Assembly: GCF_030929605.1 (NCBI RefSeq)
Contig: NZ_JAVFVS010000010.1
Span: 186,001 to 250,000, forward strand
Source of the DNA: Flavobacterium sp. LHD-80
Lineage (GTDB): Bacteria > Bacteroidota > Bacteroidia > Flavobacteriales > Flavobacteriaceae
Direction of reading: 5' to 3'
DNA length: 64,000 bases
Position 1 is the stretch's first letter, and every line of letters begins with the position of its first letter. Below are positions 44,616 to 55,301 of the stretch, piece after piece. The translations under genes were made by a program, and so were the position numbers. A model generated the notes under the pieces. That model was not told the DNA's origin. It saw only the letters and a program-made list of their open reading frames with translations, and searched no databases.

Positions 44616-45467
44616 CTATTGATTAGCAACATGATAAGCAATTAAACCGTCAATAGGTCTTCTTAAAACATTTCCTAATTTAAGCTCGTATTTATCGAAA
44701 GTTATTTGTAGTTCATCTTTTAAATAAAATGCAATAGAACCTACAAAATGCACAGGAACTTCTTTACAATTGTCAAACTGCTTAATGTAGTTTTTTACAA
44801 AAGATTTCATTCCTTTAAAAATAATTTTTTTACAGAATTCAGTATCTTTATGTTTAATCAAAAACTTTGCGTAAGTCGCTAAATAAGCATTTGGATTTGG
44901 CTCCTTGTATAATTTGTTTTTAATAAAGTCAGGATCAACGTCGTACTCTTTTTCAAGTTCAACAGCTAATTCTTTAGGCATTTTATTAAAATAGTACTTT
45001 CTGATTAATTCTTTTCCAAAAACATTTCCGCTACAGTCATCCATTACAATATATCCTAATGACTGTACTTTTTGATGCAATACTTTTCCATCAAAATAAC
45101 TGCAGTTAGAACCTGTTCCTAAGATTGAAACAATGGCTTCTTCCCCTTTTGGAGTTGTTGCATAAACAGCCGCATAAGTATCTTCTTGAACATCAACAAT
45201 AGCGTTAGAGAAATACTCTTGAAAGATTTGTTTTAACCATTCTTTCATTCTGTCTGTTCCGCATCCTGCTCCGTAAAAGAACAAGTGTGAAGCATTTTTT
45301 TTGTTTTGTAAAATATCAAAACGATCATTTAATCTTTCAATGATTTCTGGACCGTCAAGAATTTCAGGGTTTAACCCTAAAGTTTGTGTGGTGAATAATA
45401 CTTTTCCATTATCATCAATTGCAATCCAGTCTGCTTTAGTAGATCCACTATCAACTATTAATTTCAT
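44616..45467 (-). CDS. BadF/BcrA-type ATPase, probable N-acetylglucosamine kinase
   Basis: 283-residue ASKHA-fold kinase. LIVDSGSTKADWIAID is the phosphate-1 loop, ILGTGSNCSYFDG the second phosphate loop, and DDCSGNVFGKELIRKYY the following motif. Bacteroidetes members are annotated as N-acetylglucosamine kinases. That activity would fill the step between the chitin importer and the NagB/deacetylase fusion at the left of the window. Its operon with mgsA and closeness to gap and pfkA support a role in sugar entry. Substrate is inferred, not shown. Confidence 0.87.
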   Translation of the reverse strand: MKLIVDSGSTKADWIAIDDNGKVLFTTQTLGLNPEILDGPEIIERLNDRFDILQNKKNASHLFFYGAGCGTDRMKEWLKQIFQEYFSNAIVDVQEDTYAAVYATTPKGEEAIVSILGTGSNCSYFDGKVLHQKVQSLGYIVMDDCSGNVFGKELIRKYYFNKMPKELAVELEKEYDVDPDFIKNKLYKEPNPNAYLATYAKFLIKHKDTEFCKKIIFKGMKSFVKNYIKQFDNCKEVPVHFVGSIAFYLKDELQITFDKYELKLGNVLRRPIDGLIAYHVANQ

Positions 45468-45549
45468 TTTATTTTTTGTTTTTGGTTAGTTTTTCTTTAT
45501 TAAATAAAAAGTGTATTTTTTACATTAATTAAAGACGTAACAAAATAAG

Positions 45550-45581
45550 AAAATCCCGTTATTTTGAAATAACGGGATTTT
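45550..45581 (-). terminator. Terminator after gap
   Basis: AAATCCCGTTATTT and AAATAACGGGATTT form a perfect 14-bp palindromic stem around TG. T-run on both strands is short (four). Lies between gap and the kinase gene. Confidence 0.85.
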
Positions 45582-45597
45582 GCACAAATATATATTA

Positions 45598-46635
<1,038 letters not shown>

Positions 46636-46695
46636 CTAATTTTAAAGTCTAATTTCCTCACAATAAACTTCTTTCCTTTTTTAAACTTTTATTTA

Positions 46696-47682
46696 TTAGG
46701 TCGACATAATGTCTGACACTCTTAATAATTCTCTATCAATTTCTGATTTTCCTTTAATTGCCTGTTCAAGCGGCGTTAAAACAACCTTGTCTTCTTTAAG
46801 TCCAACCATATAATTTGATTTTCCTTCAATTAAAGACTCCACAGCTTTTACTCCTAAACGGCTTGCCAATACACGGTCAAAACAAGATGGAGAACCACCA
46901 CGCTGCATGTGTCCTAAAACAGAAACTCTTACGTCATACTCTGGCAAATTAGCTTCAACGTAATCTTTTAATTCGAATACATTTTTACCAATTTTATCAC
47001 CTTCGGCAATAACTACAATACTTGATGATTTTCCTGAAGCTTTACTTTTTTGAAGTGAATCTAATAGACGATCTAAACCTAGATCTTCTTCAGGAATAAG
47101 GATTTCTTCTGCTCCTGCCCCAATTCCGGCATTAAGAGCAATATGACCAGCATCTCTACCCATAACCTCTACAAAAAACAGACGATTATGTGAACTTGCT
47201 GTATCTCTAATTTTATCAATACAATCTACCACAGTATTTAAAGCCGTATCATATCCTAAAGTATGACTTGTACCAAAAATATCATTATCAATTGTACCTG
47301 GAATTCCCATTACTGGAAAATCATATTCTGAATTAAATATCAAACCTCCGGTAAAGCTTCCATCTCCACCAATAACTACTAGAGCATCAACTCCAGCTTT
47401 TAAAAGGTTATCATGAGCTTTTTTTCTACCTTCTGGCGTTCTAAACTCAACTGAACGAGCCGATTTTAAGATCGTTCCTCCTTTGTTTACTATATTATTA
47501 ACGCTTCGAGGGCCCATTTCTTTGAAATCTCCTTCGATCATTCCTTGATACCCTCTATAAATTCCTATGCATTCTATATTATGAAAAGCACATGTTCGAA
47601 CAACTGATCGTATTGCAGCATTCATTCCTGGCGAGTCTCCTCCTGAGGTTAGAACACCAACTTTTTTTATTGTTTTTGGCAT
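46696..47682 (-). CDS. pfkA: ATP-dependent 6-phosphofructokinase
   Basis: 328-residue glycolytic kinase that makes fructose-1,6-bisphosphate. GGDSPGMNAAIRS at the N-terminus, GGDGSFTGG (ATP type, since the pyrophosphate form carries GGDDT) and PGTIDNDIFGTSHTLGYDTA with catalytic Asp are all present. VEVMGRDAGHIAL completes the sugar-phosphate site. First gene of the pfkA-gap side of the cluster. A motif shared with the susC operators lies about 90 nt before its ATG. Confidence 0.97.
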   Translation of the reverse strand: MPKTIKKVGVLTSGGDSPGMNAAIRSVVRTCAFHNIECIGIYRGYQGMIEGDFKEMGPRSVNNIVNKGGTILKSARSVEFRTPEGRKKAHDNLLKAGVDALVVIGGDGSFTGGLIFNSEYDFPVMGIPGTIDNDIFGTSHTLGYDTALNTVVDCIDKIRDTASSHNRLFFVEVMGRDAGHIALNAGIGAGAEEILIPEEDLGLDRLLDSLQKSKASGKSSSIVVIAEGDKIGKNVFELKDYVEANLPEYDVRVSVLGHMQRGGSPSCFDRVLASRLGVKAVESLIEGKSNYMVGLKEDKVVLTPLEQAIKGKSEIDRELLRVSDIMST

Positions 47683-47768
47683 TATTTAAGTATTAAGTTG
47701 TAAAATTAGCAAACATTCACCACTTTTCCGGCTATGTTTATCATAATTTAATAAAATATGTTAAATTC

Positions 47769-47778
47769 AAACGTTTTC
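47769..47778. promoter_or_regulatory. AAACGTTTTC motif upstream of pfkA
   Basis: Identical at 10 bp to the core of the 12-bp palindrome GAAAACGTTTTC in the second susC control block (7954-7965). The following bases CGTTAA continue a partial palindrome. A possible operator for a sugar-responsive repressor or activator; low certainty because the motif is short. Confidence 0.35.
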
Positions 47779-47933
47779 GTTAATAAGTTTTTTGATACCA
47801 AAAAATTCATTTAAAATAATAAAAGGCACATATTTTAATTAAATCCTTAAAATTAACAATACATAAATGAAGTGTTACAAAATTGCGAAGTACACTTCAT
47901 TTTCAAAAAAGTGTTTAAACCTTTAAAATTAGC

Positions 47934-47964
47934 ATAAAAAAAACCATTATGAGAATAATGGTTT
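47934..47964 (-). terminator. Intrinsic terminator of tamB
   Basis: AAACCATTAT (47941-47950) pairs with ATAATGGTTT (47955-47964) around GAGA. On the minus strand eight T follow. Confidence 0.9.
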
Positions 47965-47990
47965 ATAATTTGATTTTTTTTAACAAAATC

Positions 47991-50900
47991 TTAAAAGTCG
48001 TCATTATCAGGAATTAAGCCCTGATTGTTGTTTTGAGGTTGCGGTTTTTTCTCCTCTTCTTTTTTATCCGATTTCTTTTTGTTCTTGTCAGAGTCTTTTT
48101 TCGTAGTAAAATTGATATAATCCGGATTTAAATAAGAATCCTGAACATCATCACTTGAACCTTTTATGGTACGCTCTAGTTTATGGCTTTTAAAAAGCTT
48201 GTTTACCAACTCACTGAAAGTATCAAAATCAACTTCATATGAAATACCGACACCTTGTGTATAACCAATTCCTTGTCCTATATAATTAATGTCGTTTTCT
48301 TTATTAAAAAGTCGAAGATTCATTGAACCATCTTCATTAACTCTGTACAGGATTTCAATATCCCCAACAATAGCAGATTCATTTACTCCTCCTACGGGAA
48401 CACCAACTTTTCCGTTGATAGAAATTTTTTCATTAATCTGCGATGAAATATTAGCCACAAACTGACCATCTGCTTCTTGCCCAATTCGTTTATCTGCCGA
48501 AATAAAATTCAAATCGATATTAAATTTATCACTGTCAGATTTAATTATCCCGCCCAACAAACTTGCTGCAGTTTCAGCAAATGTTCCTGACAAGTCACTT
48601 TGATTAAATCCATCTGGACTCATAAATGAACCTGTCGAAAGCAAATACAAAGCCTGAGTTTGACGAACATCTTTATCATCTAATTTATATTGTATCTCCG
48701 ATTTTAAAACACTACTCACAGACGGAAACTGAATATCAAAATTAGGATCTGGACTTGTTAAATCTCCTCTTAAACCAATTACAACTTCAACTGGCACTTT
48801 TTTATTGAAAGAAGAATTCTCTAACAATACGGCAGGATTTGCAGATGTTCTATAAACCGCTTCTAAATTTAGCTGCGCTTTCATAGGGTTTCCTTCCCAA
48901 ATAATTGATCCTCCTTTTTTTACAGCGAATTTTTTATCAATCAAACCACCATATTTAAAATTATAGGTTCCCTCATATGCCTGGAAATCTCCCCACATAT
49001 TAAACTTGCCTAGCGTATTAATTTTAAACAACAACGACCCATAACCCTTTCCTTTCATACCATGTCCAGAATTCCTGTCTAAGATTACTTCAACTTCTGC
49101 ATCTGGGGTAATATCAAAATCAAACTCTAATTCAAGTCCGTTATAATTTCTTGTTTTTTCAACAATTCCGTTAGCTAGATTATATTTCTCTTTTGGCGTT
49201 ACAAAATGAATCCAACTGCTTTCGGCAACACTTTGTGCATTGCTTATCGGAATCTTAACTTCTGTACCTTTTTCGGATTTGGCCGCAACTTTAATAAACA
49301 AACCATCTGTTGGGCCTTTAATACTTGCTGTCCCGTTTATAAATGCTGTTCCAAAATACGCTGCATCTTCACTATCTTTTGTATCAAGCGCCAACAATCT
49401 TTTTGAAGTAATTGTTAAATCCAGTTTCCAGTCACCAAAATTATGATGCTCAATTGTTCCGTTTAAAAGTCCTTTTGTTTTGTATTTCGTATCTGTCAGC
49501 TGATTATTTCTAAACAAAAACTTCTCATCTGTCAAATCGATTACAGTTCGGTCGCTTAATTCATAATCGGTATTAAGGTAAGGGATTGTCATTCCAGCTT
49601 TTTCAACATACAATCGTCCATTGATTTCAGGTTTTTTCAAATTCCCGACAACAGCTGCATTTCCAGAAACCGAGCCACGTACATTTGAAATAACATCTCC
49701 ACCAACGGTTCCTAAAGTAGCCAGATTAAATCCTTCAAGTTTTAAGTTTAAGTCTAAAAATGTCTCTTTATTTTCAATCGCAAAAGTTCCATTTGCTTTA
49801 AACGATTCGGTAAAACCATTTTGAATATTGGAATTTATCGTGAATTTTTTAAAGTTTTGGTCTCCCGCAATATCAAAATTCAATGTCCCTAATTCTGTTT
49901 TATTCAAATTAAGATGATCAATTTTAATTGAAGCCGTGGGCTGATAAACATCCTTATTCTGCTTATAATTTACACTTCCGTTCAAATTTCCGTTAAAGAC
50001 AAATTTGGAGTTTAATGGTGTAATTTTATTAATATCAACATCTTCAAAATTCAAGACGAGATCTTTATAATCTTTCCCTTTGATTGCTCCATTCAAATCA
50101 ATCTTTTGGTTTTCATGCGATAACACAATATTATCAAAAGTGAAATTTTTAAAATACTGATCAATAATAATCTGATTATCTTTCTCTGCATCTTCATTCA
50201 AATACCATATATAGTCTTTGAACTTCATTTCAGATTTTTTAATTCCTACAATGTTGTTTTTGTTTTTATCGATGGTATGGAATAAATCGAGATTAAAATA
50301 ATCCTGACCTTTATCACCGCCTTTAAACTCAGAACGAACAAATAATGTATCTTTTGATGTTACATTGATCAAGTTAAAATCACGAATTTTATAATACGGC
50401 GTTTTAATACTGTCCAGCTCCACAAATGCATTGTAAAGCGTGTTTTTATTATCAATATTGATTCGGATATTATCAAAAGTGTTTTTATCAGCCGTTATTT
50501 TTTTCGATTTAAATCTGAATTTAAATTCCTGAAGATCCGCATCTATTTTACCTCTAACAACTGTCGATGAATCAACATTAATTTCTGGATAAAGCATTTC
50601 GACAACTTTATCGTAAACATGAAAATTGAAACGTAGAAATTGCCCTTTTCTAACTTTATACGGCTTATAATTGGTATACAAACTTCCAACGGAATTCATC
50701 ACCAGCTTATCCAACTGATCAAAACGGAATTTACCCACAATTTTTCCGCTTACAACATCCGAAGAACTAACCGTAATGGTGCGAAGTCTGTCTGCATCAA
50801 AATTGGAGTTGATTGTAATATCGTCAAAAGCGTACGTATTTTTTGGATTTTTATATACTGCATCTTTTATATAGATATTTCCCTGAAGATTTTCGATCGA

Positions 50901-52478
50901 GTTTCCAGAAACTTCAACAACTGCATCTCCATTAAAATGAGAAATAGAATCTGACACAAATTTTAGTTTTCGTAAATCAGCATTTTCGACGTTAATGTGA
51001 AAATCATATTTATTTTCACGTTTGCTTAAATCAACTAAACCATCAAAAGTCAAACTTAAATTTGGGTCGTTTACAGAAACTTCTCCTTTATAATAAGGCA
51101 ATTTAAAATTACCATTTACAGTAATATTATTATAGGTGTATTTATTGTAATCTAATTTTATAATATCACCTTTTATAATGGTATTCAAATATTTCTCAGT
51201 AAAACCAACACCGTCCACATCTACATTTAAAGTAGTAAGACCAATATCCTTTCGCCCTAACAAAGCTCCAATATTAAAATTGTCCAAAATAATATTACCC
51301 GAATAAGAAGCTTTATCAATGAAATCCATGTTGTTCATATGAATATCTGCTTCACCGTTTCCTAAATCGGTAGTCATTTTGAATTTGGCTTCCAGATCAG
51401 TTGTCGAGACTTTTGCTTTTCCAGCAATATTAAATTTGCCAATCTTTTGAAGTTCTTTCGGAAGTTTTTTTCCTAATACATTTGGCAACAAAACCACAAG
51501 ATTATCATAGCTGGAAATGAGTTTATCGAATTTTCCATCCATTGAAAACTTTTGCATTTTATCACCCAAAAGATTTTTAAAATTGATATTTCCAACAATT
51601 CTTGAACCATTTGTGTCTGACAATCTCAATCCGCGAAGATTCAAATTATTCAAAGGTCCGTTCAGTTTTGTCTTAATTTTAAAATGCTGATTTTTACCTA
51701 AACCATCATAAAAAAAACGAATATCATTTGAAGCAATTGAAGCCGAATCAATCGCCACATCAAACTTAACTTTATCTGTAAAATGCAGAAAATCCTCTAC
51801 TTTATAATTCAAAATAGCGTAACCATAAATCGAAGATCTTTTGGTTTTTATAGCCAAATTTTCGACTTTAATCTGTTTTTTGGTATAACTGAATTTTCCA
51901 GCAAAATTAGAAACATACAAGCCACGGTGATCTTGAAATGAAAACCTGTGAATGTTTGTATTTACATCAGGGCCATAAAGCTTAAAATCGCTTATGTAAG
52001 CGTTTAATTTTGTAAATTCAAGGAATTTTGGAGTGTTTTTATTTTCATCAATAACAGAGAAAAAACCTTTTGAAATGTATGCATTTTTCGCTGTGAGCAA
52101 AAAATGCTTTTTAGATTTTGAAGGTTTTCCAGTTTCAAACAATTTCACAAACTTGTTGATATTGTTCTCGTCTTCGTTTTTGTAGGTTTTTAAATTAAAA
52201 ATCAAACCCGTCAAACGCAGATCACCAAAAATCAAATCACCATCCATCAATCTTTTAAAACTTAAAATATCAGTTGTAATAATTTCAGAAGCAATCATAA
52301 CTTTTTTATGATGGTCTAAAATCAATACATCCTTTAGTTTTACTCCACCAAAAATATTGATTGCCACTTTTCCTACCGTGATATTGGCATTAAAATCTTC
52401 TCGTAAGGAATCTGTCGCATATCTGGCAATTTTTGTTTGTACGACAGGCAAAGACAGTATGATAGCAATAGCCAACAA
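47991..52478 (-). CDS. tamB: TamB-like translocation and assembly module protein
   Basis: About 1495 residues from the TTG at 52476-52478. One N-terminal membrane helix is followed by a very long beta-taco made of repeated strands, and a C-terminal DUF490/TamB domain (about 1110-1440, with KYGGLIDKKFAVKKGGSIIWEG). Members bridge inner and outer membranes and move lipids or help barrel assembly. The open frame extends 81 nt upstream of that TTG with no ATG, GTG or TTG, yet encodes a basic stretch plus the first half of the membrane helix (KKVKKIVSRTLIGLILLLL). The true start is therefore probably an ATT or ATC further upstream. The tail is Lys/Glu/Gln-rich. Confidence 0.9.
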   Translation of the reverse strand: MLAIAIILSLPVVQTKIARYATDSLREDFNANITVGKVAINIFGGVKLKDVLILDHHKKVMIASEIITTDILSFKRLMDGDLIFGDLRLTGLIFNLKTYKNEDENNINKFVKLFETGKPSKSKKHFLLTAKNAYISKGFFSVIDENKNTPKFLEFTKLNAYISDFKLYGPDVNTNIHRFSFQDHRGLYVSNFAGKFSYTKKQIKVENLAIKTKRSSIYGYAILNYKVEDFLHFTDKVKFDVAIDSASIASNDIRFFYDGLGKNQHFKIKTKLNGPLNNLNLRGLRLSDTNGSRIVGNINFKNLLGDKMQKFSMDGKFDKLISSYDNLVVLLPNVLGKKLPKELQKIGKFNIAGKAKVSTTDLEAKFKMTTDLGNGEADIHMNNMDFIDKASYSGNIILDNFNIGALLGRKDIGLTTLNVDVDGVGFTEKYLNTIIKGDIIKLDYNKYTYNNITVNGNFKLPYYKGEVSVNDPNLSLTFDGLVDLSKRENKYDFHINVENADLRKLKFVSDSISHFNGDAVVEVSGNSIENLQGNIYIKDAVYKNPKNTYAFDDITINSNFDADRLRTITVSSSDVVSGKIVGKFRFDQLDKLVMNSVGSLYTNYKPYKVRKGQFLRFNFHVYDKVVEMLYPEINVDSSTVVRGKIDADLQEFKFRFKSKKITADKNTFDNIRINIDNKNTLYNAFVELDSIKTPYYKIRDFNLINVTSKDTLFVRSEFKGGDKGQDYFNLDLFHTIDKNKNNIVGIKKSEMKFKDYIWYLNEDAEKDNQIIIDQYFKNFTFDNIVLSHENQKIDLNGAIKGKDYKDLVLNFEDVDINKITPLNSKFVFNGNLNGSVNYKQNKDVYQPTASIKIDHLNLNKTELGTLNFDIAGDQNFKKFTINSNIQNGFTESFKANGTFAIENKETFLDLNLKLEGFNLATLGTVGGDVISNVRGSVSGNAAVVGNLKKPEINGRLYVEKAGMTIPYLNTDYELSDRTVIDLTDEKFLFRNNQLTDTKYKTKGLLNGTIEHHNFGDWKLDLTITSKRLLALDTKDSEDAAYFGTAFINGTASIKGPTDGLFIKVAAKSEKGTEVKIPISNAQSVAESSWIHFVTPKEKYNLANGIVEKTRNYNGLELEFDFDITPDAEVEVILDRNSGHGMKGKGYGSLLFKINTLGKFNMWGDFQAYEGTYNFKYGGLIDKKFAVKKGGSIIWEGNPMKAQLNLEAVYRTSANPAVLLENSSFNKKVPVEVVIGLRGDLTSPDPNFDIQFPSVSSVLKSEIQYKLDDKDVRQTQALYLLSTGSFMSPDGFNQSDLSGTFAETAASLLGGIIKSDSDKFNIDLNFISADKRIGQEADGQFVANISSQINEKISINGKVGVPVGGVNESAIVGDIEILYRVNEDGSMNLRLFNKENDINYIGQGIGYTQGVGISYEVDFDTFSELVNKLFKSHKLERTIKGSSDDVQDSYLNPDYINFTTKKDSDKNKKKSDKKEEEKKPQPQNNNQGLIPDNDDF

Positions 52479-52685
52479 AAGTAAGATTAACCCAATTAGA
52501 GTTCTAGATACTATTTTCTTTACTTTTTTGATAGCTGCTTTAATTTTAGTTTTCTTTTAAATTTATTTTGCACAGACAAAGAACGGCTGTTTTTGATAAA
52601 AATTCTTTAATTTTGGCTTCTTCTTATAATTGAAGAAAATTAAAAATTTGATTCGTCAAATATAATTCAAAATTTGTGCCTTTAT

Positions 52686-53708
52686 ATGCAAAATTCAGAG
52701 GTTTTTATACTTGCCATTGAAAGTTCCTGCGATGATACTGCTGCTGCAGTTTTACATAACGACAAAGTACTCTCAAATGTTGTTGCCAACCAGTTAATTC
52801 ACAACCAATATGGCGGTGTAGTTCCTGAACTGGCTTCAAGAGCGCATCAGCAAAATATCGTTCCGGTAATTGATGCTGCGCTTCGTAAAGCAAATATACA
52901 AAAAGAACAGCTAAGCGCCATTGCTTTTACGCAAGGACCGGGCTTAATGGGTTCTTTGCTTGTTGGAGGTTCTTTCAGCAAATCATTATCATTGGCGCTA
53001 AAAATTCCGCTTATTGCTGTAAATCACATGCATGCCCATATTTTAGCGCATTTTATAGACGAAGAAGGATTTGACAAACCTGAATTTCCTTTTTTAGCTT
53101 TAACAATTAGTGGCGGACATACACAGATTGTAAAAGTAAATAGCTTTTTTGACATGGAAATCATTGGCGAAACTACTGATGACGCCGTTGGAGAAGCTTT
53201 TGATAAAAGTGCCAAAATTCTTGGACTTCCTTATCCAGGCGGGCCTTTGATTGATAAATACGCGAAAGAAGGAAATCCGAAAGCGTTTCAATTCACCAAA
53301 CCAAAAGTTCCCGGATTAGACTTTAGTTTCTCCGGATTAAAAACGGCAATTTTATATTTTATTCAAAAAAACAAATTAGAAAACCCAAATTTCATCGAAG
53401 AAAATTTGACTGATATTTGCGCTTCTATCCAACATACGATTATCGAAATTTTAATGGATAAGCTGAAATTAGCCGTAAAAGAAACTGGAATCAAGCAAAT
53501 TGCTATTGGTGGCGGTGTTTCGGCAAATTCAGGAATCAGAACTACATTAAAAGAAGCAGAAGGCAAATATGGCTGGAAAACTTTTATACCAAAATTCGAA
53601 TATACAACAGACAACGCAGCAATGATTGGAATTGTTGGTTATCAAAAATATTTATCAAAACGTTTTGAAGATGCATCTGTAGTTTCGAAAGCACGAATTC
53701 AATTTTAA
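52686..53708 (+). CDS. tsaD: tRNA N6-adenosine threonylcarbamoyltransferase
   Basis: 340-residue ASKHA protein that transfers threonylcarbamoyl to A37 of ANN-reading tRNAs. ILAIESSCDDTAAAVL at the start, iron-binding His in NHMHAHILAH, ALTISGGHTQIV, PYPGGPLID, SFSGLKTA and GGGVSANSGIR are all present. The ATG at 52686 is chosen over a TTG 12 nt earlier. Divergent from tamB. The next gene begins 2 nt after it, so they are one transcript. Confidence 0.97.
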   Translation: MQNSEVFILAIESSCDDTAAAVLHNDKVLSNVVANQLIHNQYGGVVPELASRAHQQNIVPVIDAALRKANIQKEQLSAIAFTQGPGLMGSLLVGGSFSKSLSLALKIPLIAVNHMHAHILAHFIDEEGFDKPEFPFLALTISGGHTQIVKVNSFFDMEIIGETTDDAVGEAFDKSAKILGLPYPGGPLIDKYAKEGNPKAFQFTKPKVPGLDFSFSGLKTAILYFIQKNKLENPNFIEENLTDICASIQHTIIEILMDKLKLAVKETGIKQIAIGGGVSANSGIRTTLKEAEGKYGWKTFIPKFEYTTDNAAMIGIVGYQKYLSKRFEDASVVSKARIQF

Positions 53709-53710
53709 TT

Positions 53711-54415
53711 ATGCAATTATTTTACAATCCTGATATTGACGAAACTACCGAAACTTTTCATTTTGACAAAGAAGAAAGCCGTCATATAATAAAAGTTTTA
53801 CGCAAAAAAGATGCAGATATTCTGCATGTTACAAATGGTCAAGGATTATTATTTGAAACCGAAATTACGCTGGCTTCAGACAATAAATGTATTGTTGATG
53901 TTTTGTCAATCCAAAAATCCGAGGAACCAAAATTTCGTTTACATTTGGCCGTTGCGCCAACTAAAATGAATGACCGTTTTGAATGGTTTTTAGAAAAAGC
54001 AACAGAAATTGGAATTCAGGAAATTACACCAATCTTTTGCGATCGATCGGAAAGAAAAGCCATAAATGCAGAGCGATTTGAAAAAATCATTCTTTCGGCA
54101 ATGAAGCAATCAAATGAAACGTTTCTTCCAAAGTTAAATCCAGCTATTTCGTTTAAAGAATTCATTAAGCAAAAAAATACAGGTTTGCAATTCATTGCCC
54201 ATTGTGAAGAAACCAACAAAAAATCACTTAAAGAAGCTTTACAACCAAATGAAAATGTAACTTTATTGATTGGCCCAGAAGGTGATTTCTCTGAAAAAGA
54301 AATTGCATTGGCAATCGAAAATAATTTCCAACCAGTTACTTTAGGAAATACGCGTTTACGTACAGAAACTGCAGCAGTTGTGGCTTGCCATAGTGTTGTA
54401 TTTTTTAATGAATAA
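53711..54415 (+). CDS. rsmE: 16S rRNA (uracil-1498-N3)-methyltransferase
   Basis: 234-residue SPOUT methyltransferase that modifies U1498 of 16S rRNA. The N-terminal PUA-like part (HFDKEESRHIIKVLRKKDAD) and knot motifs LLIGPEGDFSEKEI and LGNTRLRTETAAV are complete. Starts 2 nt after tsaD, likely translationally coupled. Downstream lies a degenerate repeat element. Confidence 0.96.
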   Translation: MQLFYNPDIDETTETFHFDKEESRHIIKVLRKKDADILHVTNGQGLLFETEITLASDNKCIVDVLSIQKSEEPKFRLHLAVAPTKMNDRFEWFLEKATEIGIQEITPIFCDRSERKAINAERFEKIILSAMKQSNETFLPKLNPAISFKEFIKQKNTGLQFIAHCEETNKKSLKEALQPNENVTLLIGPEGDFSEKEIALAIENNFQPVTLGNTRLRTETAAVVACHSVVFFNE

Positions 54416-54423
54416 TTAATCGT

Positions 54424-54534
54424 AAAGTTTGTCATCCTGAGGAACGAAGGATCTCACAAGTAGCTCGACAACTATTGGCGATAAACTATGAGGAATTTCT
54501 AGTGTGATTTCTCCTTCGTCGAAATGACAAAAAC
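54424..54534. repeat. Degenerate copy of the 33-bp inverted repeat family
   Basis: AAAGTTTGTCATCCTGAGGA, then ACGAAGGATCTCACAAGTAGCTCGAC, matches the left arm plus loop start of 35834-35880 with a few changes. The right arm is decayed (CTCCTTCGTCGAAATGACA). This shows that the element is a dispersed family and that the arms drift with time. Confidence 0.8.
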
Positions 54535-54546
54535 ATATAAAATTGT

Positions 54547-55185
54547 ATGAAAAAAATATTCTTGTTGTTTTTATTGATTTCAATCCCTTCATTTTCACAA
54601 GAAATCGCTTTGCTTAAATACAGCGGTGGCGGTGATTGGTATGCAAATCCAACTTCTTTGCCAAATCTTATTCGTTTTTGCAATTCAAATATTAATACAA
54701 GAATAAAAGCAAAACCATCAACGGTTGAGCCAAGCAATCCAGATTTGCTATCATATCCTTTTGTACATATGACAGGGCACGGAAATGTAGTTTTCAGCGA
54801 TTCTGACATCACCAATCTGAGAAATTATCTCAACTCTGGTGGTTTTCTGCACATCGATGATAATTATGGAATGGATCAGTATATTCGAAAAGAAATCAAA
54901 AAAATATTTCCAAATAATGATTTAATTGAACTTCCTGCAAATCATCCTATTTTTCAAAAACCTTTTCCTTTTCCAAACGGATTGCCTAAAATTCATGAGC
55001 ACGATGGGACTCGTCCGCAGGCTTTTGGCATTTTTGTCGAAAACAAATTGGTTTTGCTTTACACTTACGAATGTGATTTAGGCGATGGCTGGGAAGATCC
55101 TGAAGTGCATAATGATCCAGTAAATGTTAGGGACAAAGCCTTAAAAATGGGAGCCAACATCATCAATTATATATTTACTAATTAG
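54547..55185 (+). CDS. DUF4159 family secreted protein
   Basis: 212-residue protein with a signal peptide (MKKIFLLFLLISIPSFSQ). The body is the DUF4159 domain: IALLKYSGGGDWYANPTSL, VHMTGHGNVVFSD, LNSGGFLHIDDNYGMD and a late HDGTRPQAFGIF. The fold resembles glutamine-amidotransferase-like or phosphatase-like domains found in gliding and exported-protein operons, but the activity is unknown. The stop codon is the start of a period-7 array. The same operon may continue to the methyltransferase gene. Confidence 0.88.
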   Translation: MKKIFLLFLLISIPSFSQEIALLKYSGGGDWYANPTSLPNLIRFCNSNINTRIKAKPSTVEPSNPDLLSYPFVHMTGHGNVVFSDSDITNLRNYLNSGGFLHIDDNYGMDQYIRKEIKKIFPNNDLIELPANHPIFQKPFPFPNGLPKIHEHDGTRPQAFGIFVENKLVLLYTYECDLGDGWEDPEVHNDPVNVRDKALKMGANIINYIFTN

Positions 55186-55216
55186 TGACTAGTTACAAGT
55201 GATTAGCAACTAGTAT
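55182..55216 (+). repeat. Period-7 tandem array (TTAGTGA)n starting in a stop codon
   Basis: Five exact 7-bp steps: TTAGTGA, CTAGTTA, CAAGTGA, TTAGCAA, CTAGTAT. The first unit includes the TAG stop of the DUF4159 gene. Same word as 33891-33946. Confidence 0.82.
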
Positions 55217-55253
55217 TTCATCAAATTAAAAAAGAAAAATTATATAGATTCTG

Positions 55254-55295
55254 ACTCACTACTATTTACTATTTACTAATTACTTTTCACTAAAA
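55254..55295 (-). repeat. Period-7 tandem array (AGTAAAT)n before a start codon
   Basis: Six 7-bp steps on the plus strand: ACTCACT, ACTATTT, ACTATTT, ACTAATT, ACTTTTC, ACTAAAA. This is the TTAGTGA family in reverse orientation. It ends seven bases before the ATG of the methyltransferase gene. Confidence 0.78.
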
Positions 55296-55301
55296 AAAAA
55301 A

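Larger units (their letters stand above)
47683..47990. other. 308-nt intergenic region between pfkA and tamB
   Basis: No gene seen. It holds the pfkA leader, an AAACGTTTTC motif (47769-47778) and the terminator of tamB. The rest is AT-rich without other repeats. Confidence 0.6.

Noticed and set aside
50640..50954. Plus-strand open frame of 104 codons opposite tamB
   Set aside because: Lies fully inside tamB on the other strand, with no signal peptide, known motif or leader; composition is that of antisense coding DNA.
54016..54435. Minus-strand open frame of 139 codons over the end of rsmE
   Set aside because: Antisense to conserved SPOUT motifs of rsmE; no independent evidence.
54486..54815. 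Minus-strand 109-codon frame over the repeat and the DUF4159 gene
   Set aside because: Covers a dispersed repeat and the antisense of a signal-peptide gene.
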